A stretch of DNA of 64,000 nucleotides, from NCBI RefSeq assembly GCF_003945595.2, contig NW_024104118.1:1178001-1242000 (forward strand), read 5' to 3'. The stretch is from Pipra filicauda. Taxonomy: Eukaryota; Chordata; Aves; Passeriformes; Pipridae. The notes beneath the pieces were generated by a model. That model saw only the letters and a list, made by a program, of their open reading frames with translations, was not told the origin of the DNA and did not search any database. A program made the position numbers and the translations under genes. Of the stretch, positions 22,001 to 37,000 are shown piece by piece; position 1 is the first letter of the stretch; each line of letters opens with the position of its first letter.

Positions 22001-25000
22001 AGTGCTCTATTTAATTAAAATCACTGTTGTTGATTAAAATGGTTGCTTCCCTCCACAGGAAAATCGAAATGGCAGTCTGGTGGAAAAACAAAGAGGGTGA
22101 CTCAAGGAACACACAAGACTGCAAAACAGGTATCTGCTCGTTTTTTATTGTGACATCAAATGGGTGACATAAAAATGTTTTCCTCTGAGATCATTTATAC
22201 ATTTTTGGCTGAATAATACTTGTCCAAAACTGGGCACATGTTGTGTTTTTAAAGCATACAGGTTTCAAAGCCAAGTATCCAGAAGTTAAAATTGCCAGAA
22301 TTTAGGTTATCTTCCTCAGCCTTTACTTTTGGCCCTTCCTACCTTCTGGGTGCATGACTGAAAGTTATTTTGAGGAAAGTGCTGTTCAATGAAATGCTAC
22401 AGGATATTCTTCCTGTAAGCATGCTGCTTGTAAAAGGGCTGCCTTTCTCCCCAGTTTTTAAGAGGAAATGCTCTTATTTCTTGACCTCGTGTGTAAGTGG
22501 CTGAAATCAATATACCCTATTTGGGAAAAATGTCCAGGTGAGTAAAATTTCCAAGAGTTGTGACTGGAAGTCAAGTCTCAATGAGAAGTGTAAAGAAGAA
22601 ACTGCTTTTATTCACCTTTTTTTTCTACGTGACTGACAATCTTTATTCCATCAATAAAGTAATATCTCAGTGTTTCCTTGTGTTTCATATTTTTAACCAT
22701 TGTTTTTCTTTGATTAATGTATTTGGTCATTAGTATGGCTTTAGCCATTTAGTATTTTGTGGCAGTCTGTCAGAATTTGACAATAAAGCATGTGGAAGAT
22801 GTTATTTTTTGAAAAAAGAAAGTGTTTTGCTTCCACAGAGACGTATTTGCGTGTTTAAAACATAAACACGTTATTTTCGCAGTGGTTTAGTAACTATTTA
22901 CCTTGTGTTCTCTGTTCACTCACTAATACCTTACAAACACTGTGTGTCCTGGTTTCCTTGTCTGTGAGGACTGAATTTTGTGGGTGTAGTTGGGGCTCCC
23001 TGTGAGGGTTTGCCCTCAGAATCTGTAGGGAGTGAGAGTAACGTGCTGCACAGTTTGGGCTCTGTCTGCTGTCAGGATTTTGTCAGTACTGAGTTTTCAG
23101 GAGATTGCTGTTCACTGGCTCTGTGTGGGATTGTACTAAACTGTCCTGTAGACACAGTGCATTCCTAGTGGGTGCAATTAAGGTTGGAATGGAGTGCTGA
23201 CTGTCTGTGCATCTTGGCTTTTCACTTTGGCATTCAGCACCTTTACTTCTGCTGCTTTTCAGACACTTGATACTGCTGTAATTGGTGGCTTTTTTTGGTT
23301 GGTTTTGTTGAGTTTTCAGTTTTAATTTTCCTTTACATATGAATGGGCCACTAATCTCAAGAAAATAAACTTACAAGAGCTCTTTCATATGATCTTATCA
23401 ACCTCATCTTCCTTTCAGTAGAGTGCTGGCAAATCTACATTCAATAAATTTTGGCATCCTGAGAGCAAAAATATACATTTCATACTTTCCAGAAGTCTGA
23501 GGCAAGTTACTGTAACTGTTAGAAAAAAAACCAAAATCAAAACAAACCAGAAAAAAACACCAAAAGAGATTCAGTTTTAACATCACTTCCATCATCCACA
23601 CTGGGTTAGTTGGGATGGAAGAGGGGGTATTCCCATGTTTCTTAACTTCAAAGGTACAAAAGCTCTGCACCTTCTGCAGTTGAAGGTTTGAGCTATCACT
23701 GCAAGTTAAAGTATTATTTCTAACAACAAACCACCAACTTAATACTTACCTGCTTGTGTTTACAAGAAATCAGGTAGTTTAGAGGGTTTCATCCTTTCAG
23801 AGGTCTTCTGCTGGAATATGGGTAACTGTAAATGTTGCTTAGGTTTTACTGAGACCCTAAAAACTTGCTTACAGGGTAATAATGGAACTGCAACAACCTA
23901 CAGAAGTTACATGTGCTGTTTTCCTCATTAAAATATGGCTGACATAAATGGATGCCAAATACAGCAGATGGATTTATTGCTAAATATCAAAACATGTTCC
24001 ATGACACCATCTTTTAAAGATACATTTGAAAATGCATCTTGCAAACAGTAGGAATTATGCATCATTACCATTCCAAAGCAACCTATCCTTTGGATCAACA
24101 GTATAAGCTGGATGATGTAAACCTATTCACTTTATCAAGGTCACATTTTATAAGTACAGGCAGCACCAGGTAGCAAAGTTATTTTAATACAGCTATTTAT
24201 GATTTTCTATCTACAGTTGCATCGTTATAAACTGTAGTTTCAAGGAGCTGTAAATTAGCCAGTGTAAGCTTTGCTTTAAAGGTTTCTATACAAGACCTCA
24301 GCTAAGGAGCATCTTTTCTCCAAGCAGTTTGTTCAGAGGTGACTGTGGTGCCACAGAAGAAAAAATATGAAACCTTTCTGAAATTCCTGTTCACTGGTGG
24401 TTTATGACACGTGTGTTTTCTGAACGTGGCTCTCATGCCCACATTAGCTGGGGCTCACCTGGAATACACTTGGAGCACTTTGAGATGTAAGAGTAGCAGA
24501 GATGTTGGTGTGATGGTTGTAAATCAGGTTCCCATTTCCCCTCTTCTTACAGAACAATTGGTATCTGAACACAAATGCAGGTGAGAGCATTACCATTTTG
24601 ACAGCAATTACAAAGGGGAATTTGTTTAATGACTCGGTACAGGACAAAAAGGCTTGAATCCCAGCCAGTTATTTTGCTAATTGCAGTATTTCTAGTTAAT
24701 GGTTAGATGTTCTAATTATAAACACTGTGCATTGGCTTGTGCAGGGTTGGTTTTGGTTGTTTTTATTCAATCACCAAAAGCTGAGTTTTTAAAATGGTAT
24801 TTTGCAGTAATCCCTACAAGTGAACTGTAGTAAGAATTATTTTTCTGGAGTTCTGTGCCACAGTGGATCAGTGCATCAAGGCTGCATTGAAGGTGCTATT
24901 AAATACATTAATGAAAAAAGCCAATCCAAACCAGACTATTTTAACATGTAGCTAATACTTCCATCACAAAATGGGACACAGTTGGGTGTCCCTTTGGGTT

Positions 25001-28000
25001 TACTGCAGGTGCTTCCACCTGGCTCTGGAATGCAGAAGCTTATGGAAGTCTGCTATGGCAGCAGGATTTTTCTGTGTTTTTTTCTGTTGTGGTAGAGAAT
25101 TTCAAGTTAAATAAGGGCAGTGTCATGGGGCCAAGTGCTGATTTGGTATTTTCAGTCGAATAGATGTGCTTCAGGATCCTTTGGAATATCCTGTGCAGGT
25201 GAGTGACTCTGTCAGGGAGATGTATCCCCATGTGGGTCACTGAGCTGTGTGCACAAGGTCAACAGATGCCAAGTCATAGAATCATTAAGGTTGGAAAAGC
25301 TCTCTAAGATCATAGAGTTCACCCATTAACCCAGCACCACTGTGCTGCCACTGATCCGTGTCCCCAAGTGCCACATCCACACCTCTTTTTGAATCAGGGA
25401 TATGGCTTCTATCCCTGGGAATCACCATTCATCCCTGGTGATCCCTGGGCAGCTTGTTCCAGTGCCTGACCACCCTTTCAGTGAAGAAATTTTTCTCAAT
25501 ATCTAATCTAAACCTCATCTGGCACAACTTGAGGCCATTTCCTGCTGTCCTGTCACTGCAGTCTCAGTAGGGAGCATCCACAGCCTTTCCCTTGTGCACT
25601 GAGCAGGTCACCTGGGCAAATATAACACTGAGGCAACATCACAGTGCTTCCAAGTGCTTCCAACATGGGGATTCCTGCATGTGCCAGCATTTGTGAAGAG
25701 CTTTGGCTGTTCTCCCTCTGCACCCATCACATTTAGCATGCTGGCTGTCCCCACTGGATCAGTCACTCTGTGTTTCAGGGCCACACCAGCATTTCAGTGG
25801 CATTAGGCTTAGAATGAGGGTTAAAAACAATAATGCCACGTGTAATGTCTTGGTGGTAGAATGTACCTGTGATGGAATATTGCTGGTATGTTTATTAGTA
25901 AAATGTTATTTCATCTCTGGATGCACACACGTGTCAGAGTAAGTAATGCAGGACATGTAAATAGGAAGTGTAACCTTCCAATGTGCTAAGGGGCAGAGTA
26001 TCACATTGTGCAATGTGAACATTATAAATGTCAAAGAAACGGAATCTAGCTGTACATAACTGCTGCTTATATTTAAGAAAGCATGTTTTAAGTCAGAGGG
26101 ATGATACCCTCTTCTTCAGTGAAGAAGTTCTTGTTTACAAGTGTTTCAATATGTTTAAAAAACGCGTGTTGCACAGAAACCCACCCCCTTACCATATTCC
26201 CGTTTGTTGTTTTCCTTTTCCCCACTATCTTGTTTTCAGAACACTACCCTAGACTGTAAATTAACAGCAGCAGCAGCCGGAGATAAAAACTTTGACAAAA
26301 GCCCAACCAAAACGAGGCAGCCTCGGAAGGTCGATCTGCGGGCTCGGTACTGGGCATTTCTGTTTGACAACCTGCGCCGGGCCGTCGATGAGATCTACGT
26401 CACGTGTGAGTCGGATCAGAGCGTGGTGGAGTGCAAGGTAAGGCTGCAGCTGGGCTTTGTCTTCCTCACGTGGCTTCTTTCGGGCTTTTTTTATACTTTA
26501 AATGAGGAATTAGAGCTTCAGAAACACGTTACTTTTTGATTCGTGTTTTCTGAAGGCTTGCAAGTAGGAAAACTGCTGGTGTATGTATTCATATTTAAGA
26601 AATGCTCTCATATTGTGCAGTGACAATTTTTTAAAGTTTGTAAAACTTGTGATGCACGTGATATTATTAGATCTCAGTATTTTGGTGAAATCAGATTTTG
26701 TTTATTGAATTCTGAGTTTGTTACTTTTCTGACTGAACACTGATTTATTTTTCCCTGTAGGAAAAATACTTTTAGTATTTTACTGTAGGTGGCACTGTTG
26801 TGGTTCAGCCTTTTTCACATTTGTTTGCTTCCTGTTAAGTGGCTTAATTACACACTGCTCCCTTTCTGCAGTGATAGTTATCACTCTTCAGATTTTCTCT
26901 TTGTTCAGAAAATGATTGGTTGTTGAGTATAAGCAATGTCTGGTTGGGATGTCACTGTAAGTCACTTCCCAGTTTCAAATAACCTGTGTTTGTAATAGCT
27001 TGTGCATCTGTTTTACATTTTATTATGATTTTCTAGTAGATCTGCAGAAATACCCTTGTCATTTAATAAAAATCACTCGTTCTTTAGAAGTCGAATTTAT
27101 CACAAGCATTAAGAGAAGCCAGAGTATGTTATAAAAAGAAATGTTCAAGATGTTGCTTTGTTTTCATATTAAACATGGCTGAAAACTCAACACATTCTGG
27201 AAATGATTATCTAATCACTGTAAAAAATTTTATATATCACTTTAAGTAAACTTTTTTCTTATCCCCTGCATCTCGTTCTCTGCTGTAATCAGACACGGCC
27301 AAATGGGCTTGGAGATTAGCGTACAAATACCCTTCATGGGAAGCAGGTTGGAAAGCTGAACAGTAGCTAAAGGCTTCCAAGGCACTGGTTGGTCTAACAC
27401 AATTTACCAGTTTGTTACTGAACTGTCTTCCTGCTCAGGAAACTTCTCCTTAGAATTTTTTGGTTTAAGAAAATCAGCCAGCCTTGAACCGTAATTAGAT
27501 TAGCATTTTAAACTTCTGTGACTGAAAGAACAGAAGTATTTGTATCATTATCACATCTTTTTGGGGTTAGATGTTGTTCAACATTTTAATCAGGGTACTG
27601 GATACTCTGGGATGGAGATGCTGCATAGCCTGAGTGAAAAGTCTTCATTTTAGTAGATGCCTGGCAATGATGTCTTATCTCTGTGGACCAGGTTACTTGT
27701 TTGCAAAACAAAGGTGGAAAAAAACAAAAATGAGAACGCGGGGCAGTCCAGTGCCATCTGTTGTAAGACTTATGTGACATTCATGTTACTCTTACCTTTT
27801 AAAAGATCTTTTTTCTCAGCACACAAGTGGCCTTACCTGAGCATCTGGAATATGTGTTTGTGCTGTGATCTTTTATCTGTGGGATATTCTTTTCTAGGTT
27901 ACTGTTAAATGATCATGATTATTCTTTTCATAAATTACTAATATTCCTGTTAATTAAGATATGTGGGATAAAACTGTTTAGTCTTGCAAATTATTATTAC

Positions 28001-31000
28001 TAATAATGTTTCATTTCTGTCAATTCTATTGATTGTCATTATTTTGTGGTGGTTTCAACAGATGCAGTTCAGTGTCTACCAGAGATGAGGCTGTCAATGT
28101 TTGTAGCTAATCTCCTACAGCAGGGTGTCTTAGCTTCTGTGTTTTGAAGGAAATGCTTTGCATAGCTCTTAATAGACATTTTAGGTACTGTGTACATGGG
28201 CTTCAACTAGGGATTGATCATTAGTGTGGAGATGTGTTTGAATTATGGGTGGAATATCAGTGATAGCGAACAACAGATCCTTGTGCAAACTGAGTCTTCT
28301 TCACCTCTGATGCTGATGAAAAGCCAGTGCTTGCAGTCCTTCACCAGCTGAAATATCTTGTCTAAGTGCAGCTTTCGTATTATGGAATATATAGAAGGTG
28401 TTTACTGTAGTACCTCAGGCTTTTAGGAGTTCATAAATCAAGTCTGAGAGTTCAGCTGGCAAATGGTATTGACTAAGAAGAACTGTGTGACATTTTCTCA
28501 AGAATTCATGCAGCTTAATAGAGGGCCTGTGTCCTGTCTTAGAATTAGCTTAACTCAGTCTTTGGTTTCATGACTGCAGTTTGTCCATGTGGGATTCAGT
28601 GCAGGTAAATAATCATCATTTGCGTGTCTAAACCACTGAGTTGTTTTACTGCCTTGGCTTCCCTCGAGACATTGTTACCGTGTTACTCCCGAGGTTTCAC
28701 ACTTTGCATTGGCTGTTCTGATAGTTCCTGGTCAGGTCTTGGATGATCTCTGGTCCTGCCTTTTCTTGTGACTTGAAAACATTCAAGCAATGACCAGGGT
28801 CTGCATTCCCTGCTTGTGTCAGCCGGGGTGGCCAGATGTGTGGGGCGAGGGCCTGCCTGTCATTCCAGGGACAGCTCCAGCCCCTGGCTGTGCAGGACTG
28901 GGAGGATGCAGGAGGATCCATCCCAGGCTGGGAGGATTCATGCCTCTGGCTGAGGTGTGTGGGAATAATGGCATAATGTGAATTCTGTGTGCTCTAATGA
29001 GGTATCTCCCTGACTGTTGAATGATGTGGATGTGGCTTGGCAAATTGATGTTGCACTTCACTGGCAGGAAAAGAATGTCTGTAGTGAGTATTATCCTTTT
29101 GTTTTGGACTTAGGGGGCCAGGTGTGATGCAGTCATACAGTGTGTCTTGTCTGCCCTTGCATAGCCATGATTTCCCTGCAATAACTTTTAATATCAGTGG
29201 ACCAATTTAACTTAATTTAGTCATTATAGATTTTATGAGAGTGGGTGACTAGCTTGGAAGAAGACATCCTGCTAAGGTTCACAGTGCAGGAAAAACTGCT
29301 CCTCACTCTTTCTTAGGCACCAGGGAATTCAGAGAGGGAACAAGAGGAACACACCAGCTGAGGGAATAGGGATTGTGTGTGAGGTGGGGTTTTGTTTCAT
29401 TGGTTTTGGTTTTTCATAAGAATATGTTGATGTGCATGTCGTGATGTCACTTCTGGCACCAGAGAAATCAGAAAGAAGAACATGGAAAACAGGCTCCACT
29501 CCACCTACAGTTTGCAGAACTACTTTGACTTTTTTTGCCTGATGGTTGTGGGTTTTTTGTTTGTTGGGTTGTGGTTCTTTAAATTATTTCTGGGAGTTAA
29601 TTCTTATACTTGTTCCATTTTTATGTATGACAGTACTGGTCTTCTGAATATTTTGATTCTAAGATGAAAATTCCTTTTGTAGCAAACTTTTACTAAAGCT
29701 CATCCTAAAAATGGGGTTGGATTAGCTCCACTTTTCTGTTCTTTTTTGCAAACTTTTTATACTACATAGAAAAGTATCCAGTGGTTAAAATGTTACAAGG
29801 GATGCTAACAGACCTGGCAGCTCAGTTACAAATGGATTAATGCACTTCTGCTATACCTAAAGGATTGAGAGGATTTTTTGATTAATGAGAAATTTCACAT
29901 TGCCACATTTAATTTTTGGGCTCATTTGACAAAGTATCCTGTTAGCCCTTTTCATGAAGTACCATTTTTATTCTTACTACTGGACATAGGTGGGAAATAA
30001 TATTAAATAAGAAACCAAAATGGTTACACTGTTAACCTCTCCTTCATTGTTGTTTTTTTTTTTTAAGTGGGATTTTGAAAAATTCTTTCAATTAAAATAA
30101 ATTGATGTTGTCAAAAAATTCCTTCATTTTGACTTTTTAAATGATGTCTCCTCAAACTTCTGTCCTGGTCAAACGGGCATGTGCTGTTCTATTTAAACAT
30201 TTTAGTCGTATAAAAATTGTCTTAAAAGATGAAATATGACAACTTCTGGCATTTCAAGTATTCAGATTAAGTGGTATAAAAGTGTTAGTTACATTTTTTG
30301 GTTATTTTGTACCTTCTGCTCTCCTGTACAAGTTGGTATAGTTTCATTGATTATGTTGTCACTGAGGATAATGGTTTGATGCTCCCAAATGGGAAAGGGC
30401 TCCAGTGGCTGTTTGTGGTTGAAACTGCAGACGGGAGGGTTGTGGGGGGGATCCAAACAGTGGCAATGTCTGTAAGAGGATCACTGGCTGTGTGTGTTTC
30501 CTCTCAGCTTTGGCCACTGCTGAAGTTGGTATTTTCCTATTGATTTGGAATTGAGAATTCTCAAATCATGTATATAGATATATAGATATGGCTTGGATGC
30601 TTTGTATATAAAGATAAAATGAACATGGTTGAATTATTTCTGAAATAAATAAAGAGTTCTGAAGTTTAAGCATCATCTTACTGTACATAAATCAGTTTGT
30701 GCAATAGTGATAAAGGATTAGATATATCCTAGTAGATTTGGCTATAACTTTTTTTCCTCCTAGGATGAAATAACAGCTTCAGCTGGTTTTTTCCTTTCAA
30801 AAAAGCAGAATTTTACTGCGTAAAAATCTAAATCTCTATTCCTTTTAAGTTGTTGTTTAGCATTACTCAAAGCTTGTACAGTCTTTTGTCTTTTCACCTT
30901 TACTTACTGGTGTATTTCTGTAAGGTTTTGGCCAGGGTTGATTCTCTCCTTGTTTCTAAAGCTCTTGGGTGCATTCTTAGATCAGCCTAATTCAGTGGAA

Positions 31001-34000
31001 ACAGTTCAATTTTACTTGAGATTCTTATTCCCACTTATGAAATGGAAAATTCAGCAGGGAAGTTCTGTTGTTTTGCTTCTCATAGGCAGCACAGGGTACC
31101 CTAAAGAGCCTGGTGAAGCCTTTCCCTTAGAGGATTTGACACGTTGTACGATGTTACGGGAAAGAACCAACTGAATCAACTCTCGCAAGGGCCTTTCAAT
31201 CAGGGGGATGTCTGGGAGTGAGGTCCAGTCGATTGAGGCCTCCCAGAAGCTGAGGAGCCTCTTTGAGGGCTGTTTTTGGCTCTGGGTGTGTAAATTCTCC
31301 TGGTTTCTCTGTGCACACAGACTGGGACCTGGGCTCGTCCCCGATCTATCGCTGGCTTTCGGGACAGCCCGTTCTGCCCCTGGGGTGTGTCAGGAGTGTG
31401 CAAGGCTGCCCCTTCCCATCAGAAAACCACACCTTCGAGTTCTGCACTTGGACATAATTACCAAGGGGGTGTTTATATCTTCATACATAAATACCCTGTG
31501 GCTGTCTCGTGGCAGTCCATGCACTGTGCAAATCTCTGTGAGCATTCCTGCCTCTCTTTGGACATTTACTTGTTCATCGTTGTCATCTTCCACAGAGGAG
31601 TCAACAGAGAAGGACAGGAAAAGGGGTTAATGACTGGGCAGTGAGTCTCCCAGATGAAAAGGGATGAGATCCTTCAAAATGGTCATCTGTCCTGAAAAGC
31701 CAGATACTGAAAATCCGGCATGGCTTTCAGTTGGCAGCCTGGCTATCCCTATTCCTGCCTCCCCATCCTTTGCATCTGACATGTATATATATACACACAT
31801 ATATATACATACATATATACACACACACTCTTCAATTCTATGTGATTAAGTCCATGCACATGTTGCTGCCCTAATTCTTAGGGAGATTCCTTTGGTAATG
31901 TGCTCCTCCAGAGCACATCCTTGGCAGATAGTGGATTGGGGCTGCTGTGTTGGAGGTGAATCAGTGGGGAACAACTGAGGTGCATTTAACACATGGATCT
32001 AAGAGACCATGTGCTTTTTTAAAATGTTATTTACCCTCTGCTGAAGTTGATATAATGAGAGTCCTTTGGCTGGAGGAGCTGCTTCCTCTCATCCTTTCCC
32101 AAAGCCGTAAGAACTGCTTTGGCAATCATGTTTGTTGAACCTAACCCCAGAGCTGGCTTTAATTATCTGTAATTCAACTGTAGGAAAAGGCTACAAGGAA
32201 TTTTTTAAAGCAATTTTTGTGTCAAATTACTGAAACACCCAGTTAACCTTGAAAATTTAAAGAAAGAAGGAAGGGATAAACTTAGTTTGTGTGCTAAAAA
32301 CATACTGCATTACGAAAATCCGGAGTTTATTTTGGTAAATACATAATCTAAAATATTAGGTATAGATAAGGAAACAGCGTAAAGCAGTCACAGTTTGTAG
32401 AATAGAACAGACATTTCTAGCTTTGAGAATCAGCTAAAGTACAGCTGTGATGACTGAGTTAATTTATCTGATGCATATGGTGCTGTTTTGGGTTGTAGCA
32501 CCGTTAAAATCCCAGTCTTCCATATCATCCCTGTTTCCTCCTCCTTGTTTGAGAGTGGGTGAATAAATGGAGAAGACAACATTTCAGAACTGTTAAAGCA
32601 TTTCCAAACAAAGTGAACCTGGTTTTGAAGGATTGTAGTGGGCCTATCTAGGACTCAAGTCCTGACTGAGCAATACAGGATTATTCTGATGTAGCTGCTC
32701 TTAAAGATCTGTATTGATTACAAAGTAAGTTGTATGATCACCCAGTTGAGGAGACTAGAAATACAACTTTCAAATAAATACATAGAAACCAAAGTAACGA
32801 CTGAGAGCTGGAGAAAAGAAGCAAAAACACAAAAAGGGCTTTTTTACATGCAGAACTATTGATCAGAGAACTGACCAGAACTGGGAGGAGAAGGAAACAG
32901 AAGCGTGACTGATTTTAGTTTTATGCCACTGCTTTTCCTTTAAGTGTTGTTTTTTAGCAGCGTTGCTTTCTTACTTAGTTTGAACTGTCTCTTTAAAAAT
33001 TGGATGGGACGGATATGACCTTGAAAAATAATGAGATTTAAAATTGTTCTGACTCCGGTGCAGCCACAGTCTAGCCCATAAAGGTTCCTTTTTGTCAGCA
33101 CCTTCTCAAGTGGTACAGGTTTCCCCTGGTTCAGCAGCACAGGGTGTATCTGCTGCCCTGGGTGCCTGGGGAGCGGCGGGGCTGGATTGATGTGCCGGAG
33201 CCCCGGGCCCGGCGGGCCGGGATTGTGTGTCAGGAGGACAAAGGGCCGGCGCCGCCCGGCCGCCCTGCGCGCCGGCAGCCAGAGCTCATTGCAGACCAAT
33301 CGAAGCCGTCGCAGCCAATTGGTAAACTAATTGGTAATTTTAGCTGTACATCTATATGTAGTTATCTGCAGGCCTCTAACGGCGCTTTCAGAGCCACTTT
33401 TGTTCTGCTTCATCCTGCTTGACAAAATGGCCCTCATGGCTTTGGGGAGAAAGATGTGCATCAGTGACTATGGGGCCGCTCCAGCTGCTTGTCTTGTTTG
33501 TATTCCCTTGTTCATAAAACATGGCTCGGGTTACAGCTGCATGGGGCTGCTCTGATCATTTCTGATAATGTGGAGCTAAACATTCCTTAAAATAGGTTAA
33601 GCCATTTATTGCGTTTTTTTTTCCTGTGCCAGCTAACATCTGAAATACAACTCATACTCACATGAATTCTCTTTTTTTTTTTTTTTTTTTTTTGGTGAGG
33701 AATATCTCAGTGGCAGACTTGAAAAGTAAATGATTCAGAATTAAATTTTGCTTTCTATGCTCTTATTGTTAGTAACAGTCAGTGCAACTTAGTATGGGCT
33801 GACCTAAATGGACATGAATTGGATTAGAAAGCTGAAATTTTATTAGTGAAACTGAAAAAAGAGCTGGCTAAAACACTTGACTCGTTCATTTCTTGTAGCA
33901 GGCCTTACTCAAGAATTATTTTGGTGCTGTAAACCAACTCCATTGTAAGAAAAAATTCTCTTAGCTTTTTTGGGGAATATTTCAAAACAAAGAGCAACTT

Positions 34001-37000
34001 TGACATCAGCAATGGGATTCTGTTTGGTTTCCCTGGTGCCTGACTTTCTGGTGACTTTACCCTTGCAGCAGCCAGCACCTCCATGTGTCATACAGATGGG
34101 TTAAAAGGGTACCTGTGTGAAAACCAAAGCTGAGCTTCAAAGTTAGGGTTAAACAAAATGCATATTAATCCATATGATTTTATATGAAAAAGCACTTGGC
34201 ATGCATTAGAGGTCCTTTTTCTGTTAAAAGGACAACTAAAAGTAAAGATGAATGGCATGTGATATTACAAAAATGTGCATTAGTTGCCTGGACTGTAGGG
34301 GAGTTTTTACTGTTTTCAGGGTCAAAAGTTTTACTGTTAAGAACCAATACCTTTTCATTTGTAATTCTTCCCGAAATATTTTTAAATAATTATTATTTGC
34401 TTTGAGTGAAAAGTTTCTCTTAACACCAGCAGGAATGATTTTGACATAGTAAAGAATTTGTCAAACAGCAACACTTGGTCATTCTGCCATAAAATTATGT
34501 CCGTGCTTCACATTCTGCACGTGAAGCTCATGCAAGTTTCATAGAATTCAGTCTTTAGTCGTGGATTTTTATTATTTTCAGCATGCTGTCATCACAGAGT
34601 ACAGGATCCATTTGTCTTGTCTTGGAAGGAGTAGTTATGAATGCTGCTCTTTCTGACTGACAGGAGCTCAAACTCTCTCTCTCAGGCATTAATGTGTGGT
34701 GATAATCAGCTCTGCTGAGGAGGTGCCTGATGTCTGGGTGTGTTTTATCCCATTCAGTCAATGATTTTTGACTGAATACAAGTGTTCTCCCAGGTTCCTG
34801 CATGGTAAAGGATTGCTCCTTTCCTTACCAGTGGCAGTGGATAGCTGTAGTTTGCTCAGGGAACAAAACTAAGAGTTCAGTCATACTGTGTTTTGCTCTG
34901 CTTTGCCGTGAAGAAATGGTGCTGTTGGCTGAGTAAAGGCAGCAGGACCCCAACTTACCTTGGAATTTTTCCTTGTTTCTTGTATGTCATCTGACCTTAC
35001 TATAAATACTACACTCACATTCGAGCAAACTGGAAATCAGTCAATAATTTCTCCAAATTAAGGGTATTTCTGAAACAAGTCTTTTAGTTCCCTACTGTTC
35101 AGCCACTGGCATTTTATCTCTGAATTTCTTCCTGGTTTAATGTGAAGTGCAGTTAATTTTATGTGTTTTCTTGTAACAGTTAATTTTCTTTGTTAGAGAC
35201 CAACGTGAAGTTCTAGATTCAAAGTACTTAATCAAGATTTTGCAATATTTTGAATAAATTTCCAACGCACCCACATCATTCCTGACAGCGTATGTTTAAT
35301 CCTACCCAGGATCTGATGGAGTTGCCTTTGTGTAGTTTTGTAAAATTTACTTCACAAACAGATTAATTGTGACATTTTTAGTCTTCCACAGGTCTATCAA
35401 GTTTTACAGACAGTTTTCCCTCTTTGATGATGTATGTTCAGCATATTTTAAAAGATAGCTCTTACCAAAAAAAGAGAATAAATCATGAAACAGTGATACT
35501 TATGTGTGTTAGGAATTATTTCCTTGCCAGATATTGCCGTTTTGTCCTTACATATTGTTGCTCACAGAGATCTTAGAAAATCCACACCTTTTCTTTTTAG
35601 GATGTTTTAATGTTTGTTCACATAAAAATCTTAACTCTCTGGCTTTTCTTGGGCTTATTTTTTATGAGAAAGCTACAGAGTAGTAAATTTCCTACTTTCT
35701 TTTCAGTTCCTTTATTTTAAATACAAAGATTGATGTAATGGTTACTTTTCAGGAAGTCCTGATGATGCTTGATAACTATGTAAGGGACTTCAAAGCATTG
35801 ATTGACTGGATACAGCTACAGGAGAAGCTAGAAAAAGCTGATGCTCAGAGCAGGTAATTAGATTTATATATTTTTTAATCTTTACAGGGAGTAAAGTTCA
35901 CAGTAAATTTCATTTTGTAGCAGAGATTCAGCAAATAGAACCAATTTTCCTTTTGGACAAATTGGTGTGAGGACATTTTATGTGCACTGTCACTAGAACT
36001 GGAGGATATTTCCAGTCCTCCTCCCATCCTTTCCTTTTAAGTGCTTGGTTTGATGTTTAGTTCCACACTGACATTTGAAATAAGCATTGTAGTCTTGAGA
36101 GTTTGCATTCTTTTTGATATAACTCTGGCTCATGTGGTTTGGAGTTGGTGTAGAAGCAGTTGCTAAGACGAGATGAATGATTAAATTCACCAGGATTCGT
36201 TAACACTTCATAGTGTTTGTTGGTGCTGGTTTTGCTTTGAGGTGACAGAGGGACAGTTACTGTGATTTGTATTTTTAAACTCTTCTTTCCTGGATTTGCA
36301 GACCTACTTCACTAGCCTGGGAAGTGAAGAAGATGTCTCCAGGACGCCACGTGATCCCAAGTCCATCCACAGATAGAATTAGTGTGACATCAAACGCTCG
36401 GAGAAGTTTAAATTTTGGGTATGAAACTACCTACTAAGTTTCTTGAAGCTAAAATAAAGATTCATTTGAAGCAGAGTTCATGAAGGCAATATTTTTCTAT
36501 AGTAACCAATATATTGTTTTGCTGTTTATTAAACTGTATAAGCAATTATATGCATTCGTAAAAGAAAAACCCGTGGCCTGTAAAGGAAAATTCTATCAAG
36601 GTCTTAATTTTTTTATTCCTTATTTTGTTATATATTTAATTACTGGTCATTCCAAAGAGCTAAAGATAAAATACTATTAGTGTATTTCATGTTATCATTT
36701 TAGTACTCTCCTCCCTCTACAAAACAAAGGTCAAATGTCTGTAATTGGCATTTTAAAATTGCCAGTGATGCAATGTGAATGGCCAGCTGAGTGTGCAGAA
36801 GTAAATATAGGTCAGAGAGAGTGAGTGTAAAGTGAGATTATGATGATTCTGATGAATGGCAAAACTGATACTATTTAAAATGTAGAGCAGGTTATGTACT
36901 ACAGGAAAACATCTTTCACTTGTTAAAATGAAAGTGTCTGAAAGCAGTTCAACAAAAATGGGCATAAATTTAGAGCAGCCCTGTCTGGTGCTGTCTCAGT

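Larger units (their letters stand above)
16607..22058 (+). other. SCAPER: SCAPER intron
   Basis: This 5.4-kb AT-rich intron contains a CR1 3' fragment (about 17300-17458) and an 11-bp tandem triplet at 20078-20110. Short ORFs are chance. Confidence 0.8.
26438..35752 (+). other. SCAPER: Long SCAPER intron (9.3 kb)
   Basis: This is the largest complete intron in the window. It contains a homeodomain-rich AT stretch near 27940-28060, a TA/CA microsatellite at 31781-31829, a GC-rich island with paired AATTGGTAA motifs near 33.17-33.43 kb and a T22 tract. Strikingly, I recognise no CR1 in it. No second gene is evident. Confidence 0.8.

Noticed and set aside
31208..31644. 140-codon plus-strand ORF and its overlaps
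   Set aside because: No known domain, overlaps two other frames, and there are no good splice sites placing it in SCAPER.
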